Assembly: GCA_015057705.1 (NCBI GenBank)
Contig: SVDU01000020.1
Location: 36,234 to 100,233, forward strand
Source of the DNA: Paenibacillaceae bacterium
GTDB lineage: Bacteria > Bacillota > Clostridia > Lachnospirales > Lachnospiraceae
Direction: 5' to 3'
Length of the DNA stretch: 64,000 nucleotides
Shown here: piece by piece, positions 17,596 through 27,594 of the stretch
Layout of the letters: each line of letters opens with the position of its first letter
Position numbering within the stretch: the first letter of the stretch is position 1
The notes under the pieces: model-generated
The model's database searches: none
Told to the model about the DNA's origin: nothing
What the model saw: the letters and a program-made list of their open reading frames with translations, nothing else
Made by a program: the position numbers and the translations under genes

Positions 17596-18657
17596 TTACC
17601 CCAGTGGGGTGGTCTGTCCGGTTACCTCGTCATATTGAAATCCTACGCTGTTGTCGTTGCAATCACATAAATAGGTGGCAACATAGGCTAGCGTACTGTC
17701 CGGAAGACGTTTGTAAGTCCGTACCGTGTAGTAGTTCTTTCCTTCGATTTTAGTTATTCCGGGAGAAGCTATAAACTGATAGGAATCTGCACTTTCTTTA
17801 AGCTTTAATTTTTCCTGCCCCTGAGAACGAACTGTGTTCTCTGCCTTTTCAATGGAAGTTTCTGACTTGGGCTGCTTTTGTATATCGGATATTACTTTTT
17901 TCTGCTCATTCCACTGGTTTTTGAAAAAGTCGTTCCAGGATTCGCTGCCTTTGCCTGCTGTTACAGTCACACTGTCGCCTGCAGTTTCCAGTGTGATAGA
18001 GAGGTAGGTCTTGGAGTCGGAAGAAGGACCGGCCAGCTGATAACATTCTGCATTCTCGCTTTTGGTTTCACTTTCCGTGCTTTCTGCCGTTGTGTTTTCC
18101 TTTGTCACATCGATAAAACTTTTCTGGGTTTCCAGGTAATCCTTATAGGTTTTTAAATCGGCTGAGGCATTCTCCAAATGTACATATTTGTATGTGTCTT
18201 TTGCTTCATCTGAAGCGGCTGTATCACCTTCGGAAGCTGCCTTGCCTTCTGCCTCTGTACCAGACTTTGCGGCATCGCCGGATTCCTTCTTTTCAGCCCC
18301 AGATTTTTTTGTCTCCTCTGAGCTTTCCGGAACAGGTGCTGGTTCTTCGTAAGTACGTTCCCCTACAATTGTAGTGAAAGAGGAGATGTCCTCATCTTTT
18401 GAAAAATAATAATCCGGTGCTTTGGCTACCTTTTCTTTTACCGTATTCTTATTTTTCATGGATAATAAAATTATGGCTTGCGCGGCGCCGATAATAACAA
18501 TGAACAGGGCTGCTACCAATAGGATAACGACTCGTTTATTTTTCGGCAATAAAGATTTTTTACCAGTTTTTGCAGGCTTTTCTTTCTTTACTCTTGCAGC
18601 TTTTGTTTTTTTTAGTTTTGTTTTAGGTACTTTTTCTTTCGTTTTCTTTGTAGGCAT
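17596..18657 (-). CDS. Lys-rich single-pass membrane protein of unknown function
   Basis: The protein has 353 residues. Residues 1-42 are very basic (repeated Lys/Ala/Thr), residues about 43-66 form one membrane helix, residues 95-150 are a low-complexity Glu/Ala/Ser/Lys linker, and the C-terminal 200 residues form an extracellular soluble part that I cannot assign to a family. By the positive-inside rule the tail would be cytoplasmic and the C-terminal domain outside. The tail could bind nucleic acid or membrane, but nothing shows this. AAGGA lies eight bases before the ATG. It is monocistronic, between a convergent terminator and the TetR gene. Confidence 0.75.
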   Translation of the reverse strand: MPTKKTKEKVPKTKLKKTKAARVKKEKPAKTGKKSLLPKNKRVVILLVAALFIVIIGAAQAIILLSMKNKNTVKEKVAKAPDYYFSKDEDISSFTTIVGERTYEEPAPVPESSEETKKSGAEKKESGDAAKSGTEAEGKAASEGDTAASDEAKDTYKYVHLENASADLKTYKDYLETQKSFIDVTKENTTAESTESETKSENAECYQLAGPSSDSKTYLSITLETAGDSVTVTAGKGSESWNDFFKNQWNEQKKVISDIQKQPKSETSIEKAENTVRSQGQEKLKLKESADSYQFIASPGITKIEGKNYYTVRTYKRLPDSTLAYVATYLCDCNDNSVGFQYDEVTGQTTPLG

Positions 18658-18776
18658 AATGATCGTCCTTATGTAATATTTAATGCAAAAGATTAGATAC
18701 AGTTACAAAATCTAACTAACCATATATCGGTCAGTACTTATTGAAACATAAGGATTGTCTTATATTTATCACACAA

Positions 18777-19358
18777 TTATGCGGTTAAAAGATTTTTTGC
18801 AGTTCCCATTATAACTTTATCCACGAATTCTGCAACTTCTTCTTTCGGCTGTTGCATATCGGTATTGAGCCACTGTTTAAAAACTCCGGTAAGTCCGTAG
18901 GTTATGAATTCCAGAAAATAGTTTAAGGTTACATCCTTTGCGTTGGGGTATTGCTCTTTGATAATGGCAGTTCCGTTTTTTAAGATAAGAGTATGGAAGC
19001 GATTAACAAAATCATTGGATGAACTATTCTCAAAAAGGATTTTACATATCTTTTTGTTTTCTTCAATATATTGAATGATGGGAATTGTTACTGGCATTAG
19101 AGAAGCCTTTTTAAAAGCGTCCCGATAGCCGTTTACCATGTTTTGAAAGTCTCTTAATACTTCTGTTTCCATTTCCTGCAGAAGACTGTAAGTATCTGCG
19201 TAATGGAGATAAAAGGTTCCGCGGTTTAAATCTGCCAGCTCGGTAATATCCTTTACGGATATATTTTTAAAATCCTTTTTTTCCATAAGTTCAAGAAGAC
19301 TTTCTTTTAATAATCTTTGAGTTTTTCGTATGCGTCGATCCTGCTTTTGCATGTCCAT
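18777..19358 (-). CDS. TetR/AcrR-family regulator, divergent from RND exporter
   Basis: The protein has 193 residues. The TetR DNA-binding domain spans residues 9-58 (SLLELMEKKDFKNISVKDIT, NRGTFYLHYAD), and the C-terminal half has the TetR_C_8-like arrangement common in Clostridia (KICKILFENSSSNDFV; FLEFITYGLTGVFKQWL). GGGAGG precedes the ATG. It is transcribed away from the RND exporter operon across a 220-base gap, the usual layout for a local repressor of an efflux or lipid-export system. The effector is unknown. Confidence 0.83.
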   Translation of the reverse strand: MDMQKQDRRIRKTQRLLKESLLELMEKKDFKNISVKDITELADLNRGTFYLHYADTYSLLQEMETEVLRDFQNMVNGYRDAFKKASLMPVTIPIIQYIEENKKICKILFENSSSNDFVNRFHTLILKNGTAIIKEQYPNAKDVTLNYFLEFITYGLTGVFKQWLNTDMQQPKEEVAEFVDKVIMGTAKNLLTA

Positions 19359-19484
19359 ACAATTCCTCCCCCTCGCGCTTTGAGGCGCCTTTTGATTTTG
19401 ATTGACGAAATTCTAAATGGTGTTGAGTATTATGCTGGAAAATATTCAGTGATTATTAATAGATGTATCAAAATAGATTGATTA

Positions 19485-19513
19485 TTGAATGTTATGTACA
19501 CTAGTATTATAAT
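19485..19513 (+). promoter_or_regulatory. Promoter of the RND exporter operon
   Basis: TTGAAT (19485-19490), 17-base spacer and TATAAT (19508-19513). The flanks contain loosely related inverted TTGAA sequences (19485 and around 19522-19527), a possible but unproven TetR site. Confidence 0.6.
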
Positions 19514-19578
19514 ATACACGTGTTCAAAAGTCAATAAAGTATCCATTAGTAGATTAACGATTATAAATGGAGGGGGAT

Positions 19579-21762
19579 ATGGAAAAGAATAGAAGTTTTT
19601 TTGACAAATTTGTTCATTTCGTTGTATTTAAAGGAAAATTGATTGAGAGTGTTTTTTTTGCAGGGACCATAATCTGCGCAGTGTGCTTTCCTTTTGTGAA
19701 AGTCAACTATGATTTAAGTAAGTATCTTCCGCAGTTTGCCCAGACGAAACAGGCTTTGGATGTGATGGAGGATGAGTTCGGATACCCTGGCATGGCCCGG
19801 ATTATGGTAAAGAACGTAAGCCTTCAGGAAGCGAAACGGATCAGGAGTAAAATCTCAGATCTGGAGGGCGTGGATGTGGTAATAGGACCTGATCTTACAA
19901 CAGATGTATACATGGGAGCTTCCTTTGCAAATGAGGGACTGACGGATATGTCTTCACTTGATTCCTTCTCTATGAATAACTATTACCGTAATGGAAATGC
20001 ACTGATGGATGTGATTTTTAAAAAAGGAGATGACAATCCGCTTACCCGTTCCGGTATAAAGGAAATATACCGTATTGTTGGAAAGGATCGAGGGTGTTTT
20101 GCCGGAAGCGCAATATCAAGTAAAGAGAGGGAGGAATCAATTACACATGAGATAACCATAGCCATTGGTATGGCACTGGTTATTATCTGGCTGATACTGG
20201 CGCTTACGACCACATCCTGGATGGAACCATTTTTATTTATTTTAATTATGATAATTGCAATTATACTGAATATGGGATCTAATCTGATGTTTGGTACAAT
20301 ATCATTTTTTACATTTTCAACAGCGGCTATTTTGCAGCTGGCGGTTTCTATGGATTATTCAATCTTTCTCTTACATACGTTTACTGCCATTAAAAAAACG
20401 GGAGTAGAAATACATAAAGCCATGGAAATGGCGGTGAAGGAATCCTGCAGTTCTATTCTGGCCAGCGGAGCAACTACGATTGTTGGATTTATAGTCATCG
20501 CATTTATGCGTTTTACCATTGGCCGTGATGTGGGGTTTGTTTTGACAAAGGGAATTCTCTGCAGCCTTGCAACCGTACTTTTTCTGATGCCGACCCTGAT
20601 CCTGCATTTTGATAATATGATAGAGAAAACGGCCCATAAACCCTTCGTACCACCCTTTGACCGGTTTGCAAAGCTGATGAACAGGTTAAGAAAACCTGTG
20701 TTTATTATAGCAATGATCCTGGCTGTTCCCTGTTACTTTGGTCAAAACATGAATGCCTTTTACTATGGCGATGATGCCATCGGCGCTGGCCCGGGAACAA
20801 GAGTCTATGAAGATACCAGAAAAATCAATGAGGAGTTTGGAAAATCCAATATGATAATCGGGATTGTGCCAAATGGTTCGGTCGTAACGGAAAGACAACT
20901 AACAGATGCGTTGGAGGATCTGGATTTTGTTAATTACGCCATTTCCATGTCAGGTACAATACCCAGAGGAATTCCGGAAAGTTTTCTTCCGGATAAGGTG
21001 AGCAAGCAGTTGAGAAGCAGCCGGTATGCCAGATTTTTAATATCCATGAATACGGTTCAGGAAAGCCAGTATGCCTTTGACTGCAGCCAGAAGCTTGAGA
21101 ATGTAATACGAGAATTTTACCCTGATGATGCTTATGTGATTGGTATGACTCCCACAACCATTGATATCCGTGATATCCTCACAGATGATTATAATAAGGT
21201 ATCGCTCCTTTCACTTGCGGGGGTTGCGCTTGTGGTATTAGTAACATTTCAGGCGGTTCTGGTGCCGATTCTTGTTATTATCCCCATTGAGGTGGCAATC
21301 TACTTGAATATGACTTTGCCTTACGTTATGGGAGATAGTATGGTTTATATTGGCTATATTATCGTCAGCTGCCTTCAGCTGGGTGCCACCATTGACTACT
21401 CCATATTGATGACCAACAATTATCTAGGGTTTAGAAAAACCATGAATAATACAGATTCAGCAATGGCGGCTATTTCAAAGAGCACCTTATCCATTCTCAC
21501 TTCAGGTGGCATTCTGACAGTGGTGGGATATCTTCTGTTTTTTACTTCCTCCATTCAGGCGATCTCCCAGGTGGGAAGGCTTGTGGGCAGAGGGGCATTA
21601 CTTAGTATGATATTAGTATTATCTCTGTTACCGGCACTTCTTAGTTTGTTTGATAAACAGATCCAAAAACAGCAGGAACGCTCCATAAAACGAAAAGAAA
21701 GGCGTCGCTTAAAATATACAAAAGTGAGAGGAACGTTAAAAGGAGGGGATGTAAATGAATAA
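19579..21762 (+). CDS. RND-superfamily (MMPL) exporter
   Basis: The protein has 727 residues and the duplicated MMPL layout: a membrane helix at about 20-40, an external loop domain (45-185), five helices (190-350), a further helix near 375, a second external domain (395-540) and a final helical bundle (545-700), ending in a very basic cytoplasmic tail. Typical motifs are AVSMDYSIFLLHTF and GATIDYSILMTNNY, holding the Asp-Tyr pair used for proton coupling. Gram-positive MMPL proteins export lipids or other hydrophobic compounds. ATG 19579 is chosen because GGAGGGGG lies just before it. The downstream gene starts inside its 3' end. Confidence 0.87.
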   Translation: MEKNRSFFDKFVHFVVFKGKLIESVFFAGTIICAVCFPFVKVNYDLSKYLPQFAQTKQALDVMEDEFGYPGMARIMVKNVSLQEAKRIRSKISDLEGVDVVIGPDLTTDVYMGASFANEGLTDMSSLDSFSMNNYYRNGNALMDVIFKKGDDNPLTRSGIKEIYRIVGKDRGCFAGSAISSKEREESITHEITIAIGMALVIIWLILALTTTSWMEPFLFILIMIIAIILNMGSNLMFGTISFFTFSTAAILQLAVSMDYSIFLLHTFTAIKKTGVEIHKAMEMAVKESCSSILASGATTIVGFIVIAFMRFTIGRDVGFVLTKGILCSLATVLFLMPTLILHFDNMIEKTAHKPFVPPFDRFAKLMNRLRKPVFIIAMILAVPCYFGQNMNAFYYGDDAIGAGPGTRVYEDTRKINEEFGKSNMIIGIVPNGSVVTERQLTDALEDLDFVNYAISMSGTIPRGIPESFLPDKVSKQLRSSRYARFLISMNTVQESQYAFDCSQKLENVIREFYPDDAYVIGMTPTTIDIRDILTDDYNKVSLLSLAGVALVVLVTFQAVLVPILVIIPIEVAIYLNMTLPYVMGDSMVYIGYIIVSCLQLGATIDYSILMTNNYLGFRKTMNNTDSAMAAISKSTLSILTSGGILTVVGYLLFFTSSIQAISQVGRLVGRGALLSMILVLSLLPALLSLFDKQIQKQQERSIKRKERRRLKYTKVRGTLKGGDVNE

Positions 21763-24004
21763 GCATAAAAAAATATTATCCATAGGGCTGGCTGCTGTTT
21801 TTTCTATGCAGTCTGTACTGATGCCGCTGGCATCGCAGGTTCAGCCTCCATACGATGAAACTCTTTATGTAACAATGGATCCCTATGGTGAAATAAAAGA
21901 AAGCAGTATTGTAAAGATTTATAAAACAGATGGAAATGAATCACTGGTGGATTATGGAAATTATGAAAAGGTTATTAATCTGACTGATCATTCTCAGCCA
22001 GTAATCGGAGAAGACGGGTCGGTTACGTTTACTCCGGAAGCAGGAGAGAAGAGGTTTTATTTTGAGGGGCAGACAAAGACAGAAAAAAAAGAACTGCCCT
22101 GGGATATTACAGTCAGTTACAGGCTTAACGGAGTAGAGAAAAAAGCAGAGGAACTGGCGGGTGAAAAAGGTCTGGTAGAAGTAAATGTGGATCTTAAGCC
22201 CAATGAAGGACTTTCGGATTTTTACAAAAATAATATGACATTGATGGGCAGTGTTGTGGTAGATATGGATAAAAACTTAAGTCTGGAAGCAGAAGGCGCT
22301 CAGGTACAGACGGTTGGTAATTTAAGCACGGTTGTTTTCTTTGCGCTTCCAGGCGAAGACGGACATTATTCCATCCGCATCGGAACAGATGATTTTAAAT
22401 TTTCCGGCGTTGTTTTTGCCATGGTTCCGCTGACAGTGAGCCAGCTTGACAAAGTTAAAGATCTGCGGGAAGCAAAGGAAACCATGGAAGATTCCGCTGA
22501 TGCAATCAGTGACAGCCTTAATGTAGTGCTAAATACCATGGATCAGATGAAGAACAGTATTGACAACACATCGGATGGAATCAGAGGTCTTGATAAAACC
22601 AGACAGATTGTCGCGGATTCCAAAGGAACGGTTTATCAAAACGCCGATGATGCCCTTACTGCACTGGATGGACTGTCTCAGACAATGCGGCCGTTTTACA
22701 ATCACACGGAGAATGCCAAGACAGCGTTAAATGATTTAAGAGGCCAGACCAATCACCTGACTGAAATCCTTAGTGATCTTACTCCGGATTTAAACGATCT
22801 TCAGGAAGGAGTAAGAGATTTAAGAGATGAACTGAAGGAATTGCAGAAACTGGTAAATTCTCCGGAAACAGGAATGAAGACCCAGATGGTTTTAAAGCAG
22901 CTTGATAAAACACAGGACCATTTAAACACACTGACAAACCAACAGCAGACACTGGCTAAGGAGCTGGAACAGCTGGCAAAGATACTCCCCCAGATGGTGT
23001 CTTTAAGCGGCTCACTAAGCGTTTCGGCACAGGCACTTGAAGATGAGGATCTGGAAGACTTACTTGAGGATATCAAGGCAGAAGATCTGGCAGACAGTGA
23101 CGAGATTTCCTCATATTTATTTAATGAGAAAGGCTATTCTGTTACAGAAATCAATACATTAACCAATTATTTATCCTCTGCACTGGGAGCCGAAAATATT
23201 GCTTCCCCCAGTTCTGCAACAAATGCTGCAACAAAGGCTGCCATGCAGGCAGCAGCGCCACTGGCACAGCTTCTGCCCCAGCTGGCAGGAAGCGGGGCAG
23301 GACTCTCCGACGATATGTCAAAGTTCCTTGGATTGACAAAAGCACTTCTTGGTGACCTTTATGCGGAAGGAAACCATATTAACGGGGCAACAGGCGGGGT
23401 AATAAAAACCACGGATGCCGTTGGGAAACTTTGTGATACTGCAGATGATCTGATTGGAAATGCAGAAGAACTCAATGGAATTTTAAACCGTCATCATGAT
23501 GAGATGCTTAATACGCTGACTGATATGGGGAAAATGACAGACAGTGCATCAAGGAGTATTGATTCCATGGATGTATTCTTCCGTTCTCTGGAGAGTCAGT
23601 TAAAGACGGTGGGAAACTCGTTAAACGGCAGTACACAAAAGACGTTAAATGGGCTGGCTGATACCCTGGATATTGCAGGAAACGGACTTGATCAGACTGA
23701 AGTTCTAAGAAATGCTAAGGATACAATTAAAAATATGATTGATGATAAGTGGGATGAATATACCACAGAGGATACAACCCTGTTAAATATCGATTTAGAA
23801 GCAAAGCCGGTTTCCATGACGTCGGTAAAGAACCCATCACCAAAGAGCATTCAGATCATACTGAGAACAGGGGAAATTAAACAGGACGAAGAAGACAGGG
23901 ACAGTAAAGTAGATGAAGATTTTCATCCCGATGGTAATGTGCTAACCCGCATAGGAAATATTTTTAACAAAATTTTCGGATTTTTTACTTCTATATTTAA
24001 ATAG
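21755..24004 (+). CDS. Exported coiled-coil protein paired with the RND exporter
   Basis: The protein has 749 residues. A signal peptide covers about residues 1-28; residues 30-230 form a beta-rich domain, and most of the rest (235-420 and 505-660) is long helical coiled coil with frequent Leu/Asn/Asp, reminiscent of YhgE/Pip-type proteins. The C-terminus is a short amphipathic stretch rich in Phe and Ile. It overlaps the exporter gene by eight bases, so the two are made together; it may be the extracellular scaffold or adaptor of the exporter. I do not know a characterised homologue. Confidence 0.7.
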   Translation: MNKHKKILSIGLAAVFSMQSVLMPLASQVQPPYDETLYVTMDPYGEIKESSIVKIYKTDGNESLVDYGNYEKVINLTDHSQPVIGEDGSVTFTPEAGEKRFYFEGQTKTEKKELPWDITVSYRLNGVEKKAEELAGEKGLVEVNVDLKPNEGLSDFYKNNMTLMGSVVVDMDKNLSLEAEGAQVQTVGNLSTVVFFALPGEDGHYSIRIGTDDFKFSGVVFAMVPLTVSQLDKVKDLREAKETMEDSADAISDSLNVVLNTMDQMKNSIDNTSDGIRGLDKTRQIVADSKGTVYQNADDALTALDGLSQTMRPFYNHTENAKTALNDLRGQTNHLTEILSDLTPDLNDLQEGVRDLRDELKELQKLVNSPETGMKTQMVLKQLDKTQDHLNTLTNQQQTLAKELEQLAKILPQMVSLSGSLSVSAQALEDEDLEDLLEDIKAEDLADSDEISSYLFNEKGYSVTEINTLTNYLSSALGAENIASPSSATNAATKAAMQAAAPLAQLLPQLAGSGAGLSDDMSKFLGLTKALLGDLYAEGNHINGATGGVIKTTDAVGKLCDTADDLIGNAEELNGILNRHHDEMLNTLTDMGKMTDSASRSIDSMDVFFRSLESQLKTVGNSLNGSTQKTLNGLADTLDIAGNGLDQTEVLRNAKDTIKNMIDDKWDEYTTEDTTLLNIDLEAKPVSMTSVKNPSPKSIQIILRTGEIKQDEEDRDSKVDEDFHPDGNVLTRIGNIFNKIFGFFTSIFK

Positions 24005-24047
24005 AAGAAATCAAGATAAAAATCATAGGTTTTTAAGAAATTCTACA

Positions 24048-24076
24048 TTGTTATTTTTTGATTTCCTGCTTATAAT
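24048..24076 (+). promoter_or_regulatory. galE promoter
   Basis: TTGTTA (24048-24053), 17-base spacer and TATAAT (24071-24076), 33 bases before the galE start. Confidence 0.65.
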
Positions 24077-24108
24077 AGTTTCAGGACATTTAAAAGGAGG
24101 AAGTTAAC

Positions 24109-25128
24109 ATGGCGATATTAGTGACCGGTGGTGCTGGATACATAGGAAGTCATACCTGCGTAGAGCTGCTGAATGCCGGCTTAGAGGTAGTGGTAGTTGA
24201 CAATCTGTGCAATTCCAGCAGGGAATCCATGAATCGTGTTATGGAAATAACAGGAAAAAAACTGAATTTTTATGAGGCTGATTTATTGGACCAGGAAGCG
24301 CTGGACCAGATTTTTAATAAAGAGACGATTGATGGCGTCATTCATTTTGCAGGGCTGAAGGCGGTTGGTGAATCAGTTTATAAGCCTCTTGAATATTATC
24401 ATAATAACATTACAGGAACGTTAGTACTCTGTGATGTTATGAGAAAGCACGGAGTGAAGAATATTGTGTTTAGTTCTTCTGCTACCGTTTATGGAGATCC
24501 TGAATTCGTGCCCATTACAGAAGAATGTCCCAAGGGAGAAATCACAAATCCATATGGAAGAACCAAGGGAATGTTAGAACAGATGCTGACGGATTTAAAT
24601 ACCGCAGATCCAGAGTGGAATGTTATGTTATTACGTTACTTCAACCCCATCGGCGCTCATGAATCCGGCCGGATCGGAGAAGATCCAAAAGGCATTCCTA
24701 ACAATCTTCTTCCTTATATTACTCAGGTAGCGGTAGGAAAACTGGAACGCCTGGGAGTGTTTGGAAAGGATTACGATACTCCGGATGGAACCTGTGTCCG
24801 TGACTACATTCATGTTGTTGACCTGGCATTAGGCCATGTGAAGGCATTAAAAGCCATGTCAAGGCAGTCAGGCGGAGTACGGGTTTATAATTTGGGAACA
24901 GGAATCGGATATAGTGTTCTGGATGTGATCGGCGCATTTGAAAAAGCAAATAATTTAAAGATTCCATATACGATTATGGATCGCAGAGCAGGAGATATTC
25001 CCACATGCTATGCTGACCCTTCCAAAGCAGAGAAGGAGCTTGGCTGGAAGGCAGAGCGGGGAATTATTGAGATGTGCCGTGATTCCTGGAACTGGCAGAA
25101 GAATAATCCAGGTGGATTTGAAAAATAA
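24109..25128 (+). CDS. galE: UDP-glucose 4-epimerase
   Basis: A 339-residue extended short-chain dehydrogenase that interconverts UDP-glucose and UDP-galactose for the Leloir pathway and for surface polysaccharide synthesis. The NAD-binding [11 protein letters not shown] is at residues 5-15, the catalytic Ser in FSSSATVYG, and Tyr149/Lys153 in NPYGRTK. The length and the [20 protein letters not shown] segment are typical of bacterial GalE. AAAAGGAGG precedes the start. It has its own promoter and terminator and is not beside other galactose genes. Confidence 0.93.
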   Translation: MAILVTGGAGYIGSHTCVELLNAGLEVVVVDNLCNSSRESMNRVMEITGKKLNFYEADLLDQEALDQIFNKETIDGVIHFAGLKAVGESVYKPLEYYHNNITGTLVLCDVMRKHGVKNIVFSSSATVYGDPEFVPITEECPKGEITNPYGRTKGMLEQMLTDLNTADPEWNVMLLRYFNPIGAHESGRIGEDPKGIPNNLLPYITQVAVGKLERLGVFGKDYDTPDGTCVRDYIHVVDLALGHVKALKAMSRQSGGVRVYNLGTGIGYSVLDVIGAFEKANNLKIPYTIMDRRAGDIPTCYADPSKAEKELGWKAERGIIEMCRDSWNWQKNNPGGFEK

Positions 25129-25158
25129 GTTTAAATAATGGGCTTAATCAGCAGATAG

Positions 25159-25184
25159 AGACGGGGAACTTCGCCGTCTTTTTC
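25159..25184 (+). terminator. galE terminator
   Basis: AGACGG (25159-25164) and CCGTCT (25174-25179) flank a 9-base loop, followed by T5. Confidence 0.75.
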
Positions 25185-25315
25185 TGTTACCTGTTACCTG
25201 TATGAAGTAAGAACAGAAATTACCAGAAAAAGAAAACATATATTCGGTAAGTACTTGAAATAATTTAGAATATATGATAATATTCATGGTAAGAACAAAT
25301 GTTCGAGGTGAAGAG

Positions 25316-26644
25316 ATGCTAATACAGGAATCATTAAGTGTTCAGGAAAAATTAGAGATATTGTCGGATGCAGCCAAGTATGATGTGGCATGTACTTCCA
25401 GTGGAGTAGACCGTAAGGGGAAGGCGGGTACTATCGGCAATGCCAGTAAAGCAGGTATCTGCCATAGCTTTTCAGCAGATGGCAGATGTATCTCTTTGCT
25501 TAAGATATTATTTACAAATCAGTGTATTTACGATTGCAAATACTGCATCAACAGATCATCCAATGACGTGGTACGCACTGCGTTTACTCCGGAGGAGGTT
25601 TGCCAGCTTACCATACAGTTTTATCGACGCAATTATATTGAGGGATTATTTTTAAGCTCTGGTGTACTGACCAGTGCAGATTATACCATGGATCTTATCT
25701 ATCAGACGTTAAAAAAGCTGAGGGAAGAGTACCACTTTCATGGATATATTCATGTAAAAGCCATTCCCGGTGCAGATCCCCTGTTAATTGAGAAAACAGG
25801 TTTTCTTGCAGACCGTATGAGCATCAATTTGGAACTTCCCACTGCAGAAGGGTTAAAAAAACTGGCTCCAGGTAAAAATCGTGACAAGATATTAAAACCC
25901 ATGAAGCAGATTCAGAACGGGATTGTAACCAATCGCTTTGAGTTAATGGAATATAAAAAGGCTCCTGCCTTTGTTCCGGCTGGTCAAAGTACTCAGATGA
26001 TTGTAGGTGCCACACCTGAGAATGACTACCAGATGATGATGGTTGCTGAGGCATTGTACAAAAACTACGACTTAAAAAGGGTGTTTTATTCTGCGTTTGT
26101 ACCGGTTAATCAGGACAGCAGCCTGCCTGCACTTCCGGGAGGACCGCCGCTTTTAAGAGAACACAGGCTTTATCAGGCAGACTGGCTAATGCGTTTTTAC
26201 GGATTTCAGGCCCAAGAACTGCTATCAGAAGACCGCCCTAATTTTAATGTCCTTCTGGATCCCAAGTGCGATTGGGCACTGCGGCATCTGGAACAGTTTC
26301 CGGTGGAGGTGAACCGGGCCGATTATTTTACCCTTTTAAGGGTTCCGGGTATGGGAGTGAAGTCTGTAAAGCGGATTATTGCGGCCAGACGAAGTGGGAT
26401 TTTAGATTTTGAGGCCCTAAAGAAGATGGGAGTTGTACTAAAAAGAGCACATTATTTTATTACCTGCTCTGGGAGGATGATGTACCCTGTAAAGATTGAA
26501 GAGGATTATATATCCAGACACCTGGTGGGAGAAGAAAGAAGAAGTGTCTGGGATATCAGCTCTACCAATACGTACCGGCAGCTGTCTCTGTTTGACGATA
26601 CCAGTCTGTCGACGCAGGTGAATTCCGGAGGTATTGTGGTATGA
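25316..26644 (+). CDS. Radical SAM protein of the putative DNA modification/repair (UDG-linked) family
   Basis: The protein has 442 residues. The radical-SAM cluster is CIYDCKYC (CX3CX2C), and the C-terminal part has a helix-hairpin-helix signature, VPGMGVKSVKRIIAARRSG, expected to contact DNA. This combination is the TIGR03916-type family, described as a putative DNA modification or repair protein linked to uracil-DNA glycosylase; no activity is known to me. Start 25316 is preceded by GAGGTGAAGAG. The stop codon overlaps the start of the next gene (ATGA), which encodes the family's usual partner, so the two probably act together. Confidence 0.85.
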   Translation: MLIQESLSVQEKLEILSDAAKYDVACTSSGVDRKGKAGTIGNASKAGICHSFSADGRCISLLKILFTNQCIYDCKYCINRSSNDVVRTAFTPEEVCQLTIQFYRRNYIEGLFLSSGVLTSADYTMDLIYQTLKKLREEYHFHGYIHVKAIPGADPLLIEKTGFLADRMSINLELPTAEGLKKLAPGKNRDKILKPMKQIQNGIVTNRFELMEYKKAPAFVPAGQSTQMIVGATPENDYQMMMVAEALYKNYDLKRVFYSAFVPVNQDSSLPALPGGPPLLREHRLYQADWLMRFYGFQAQELLSEDRPNFNVLLDPKCDWALRHLEQFPVEVNRADYFTLLRVPGMGVKSVKRIIAARRSGILDFEALKKMGVVLKRAHYFITCSGRMMYPVKIEEDYISRHLVGEERRSVWDISSTNTYRQLSLFDDTSLSTQVNSGGIVV

Positions 26645-27420
26645 AGACGATATATCTTTGCGACAGCAGTATAGAAGGGATTTTAAGTGGTGTTTATACT
26701 GCGTGGGCCAGCGGGAAGGGGCATGACAATGGCAAGCTCCGTCTGAAAGATGACGGTGCAACCATGGAGTTGTTTTGCCAGTATGAAGAAGTACCCGTTG
26801 ATTCTCTAAAAGCGGATAAGGTGATTACGGCAATCCGGAAAAAGATTTCTGAAGAAGTTTATGAAGTTGTTTACAAAGCGGCTCTGAGCAATGATGTGGA
26901 GCGGGCAGATAAGATTTATCGATTTCTGATCTATGGCTTTCGTGTGGGAGCCGGGGTTATCAGTATGCTACAGAACCAGGCTGTTTATGATATTTTTCAA
27001 ATGTGCCGATTTGTGGATAATGAGACTCACCTATTGACTGGATTTGTTCGCTTTTCAGAGATGGAGGGGGATTTACTGGTAGGAAAAATTGGCCCTAAGA
27101 ATGATGTGATTGTTCTTCTTGCACCCCACTTTGCAGATCGTTTGTCTGGTGAGAACTGGGTGTTATATGATGTTAATAGAAAAAAAGCAGTCCTTCACCC
27201 GGCATACCGTCATTGGTATCTGACTGATTTTTTACCATCTGATTGGGAAGATAAGATTGTAAAAACATCGGTGGAAGATGAATATGAAGACCTTTTTAAA
27301 CGTTTCAGAAAGAGCATTTCTATCAGGGAACGTACCAATCCCATATGCCAGCTGAATCATATGCCGCTTCGTTACAGGCCATATATGCCAGAATTCTCTC
27401 AGGGATTAAGAGACGTCTGA
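26641..27420 (+). CDS. DUF4130-family DNA-metabolism protein, partner of the radical SAM protein
   Basis: A 259-residue protein of the TIGR03915/DUF4130 family, which is found beside the UDG-linked radical SAM protein. Visible family features are the N-terminal CDSSIEGILSGVYTAW and the C-terminal PAYRHWYLTDFLPSDWEDKI and RFGIRERTNP-like segments. Some relatives carry a fused uracil-DNA glycosylase domain; this one stops after the DUF and has none. It starts four bases inside the radical SAM gene. Its role is unknown; involvement in repair is inferred from association only. Confidence 0.82.
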   Translation: MKTIYLCDSSIEGILSGVYTAWASGKGHDNGKLRLKDDGATMELFCQYEEVPVDSLKADKVITAIRKKISEEVYEVVYKAALSNDVERADKIYRFLIYGFRVGAGVISMLQNQAVYDIFQMCRFVDNETHLLTGFVRFSEMEGDLLVGKIGPKNDVIVLLAPHFADRLSGENWVLYDVNRKKAVLHPAYRHWYLTDFLPSDWEDKIVKTSVEDEYEDLFKRFRKSISIRERTNPICQLNHMPLRYRPYMPEFSQGLRDV

Positions 27421-27451
27421 CCATATTTGACAGTTATTTCGTTTATAATTC

Positions 27452-27495
27452 AAAAAAGCAGAAAAAGCAAGAAAACAGTTGTTTTTTTCTGCTTT
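27452..27495 (+). terminator. Terminator after the radical SAM/DUF4130 pair
   Basis: The A-rich arm containing AAAGCAGAAAAA (about 27455-27466) pairs with TTTTTCTGCTTT (about 27484-27495) around an A-rich loop. Confidence 0.6.
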
Positions 27496-27594
27496 ATAAG
27501 TTATCATAAATCTAATCCGATTCCGGATATTCTAAGTGCATTTCTGCATAAATTTCCAATTTTATTTCCTTTATATGTTGAAAGGAGCATTCAA

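Noticed and set aside
27427..27449. Promoter TTGACA with TATAAT before comM
   Set aside because: The spacing between the two boxes is only 11 bases, too short for a sigma-A promoter.
27427..27594. Extended N-terminus of ComM
   Set aside because: The upstream in-frame codons fall in a terminator and an AT-rich intergenic region; a good ribosome binding site supports the TTG at 27595.
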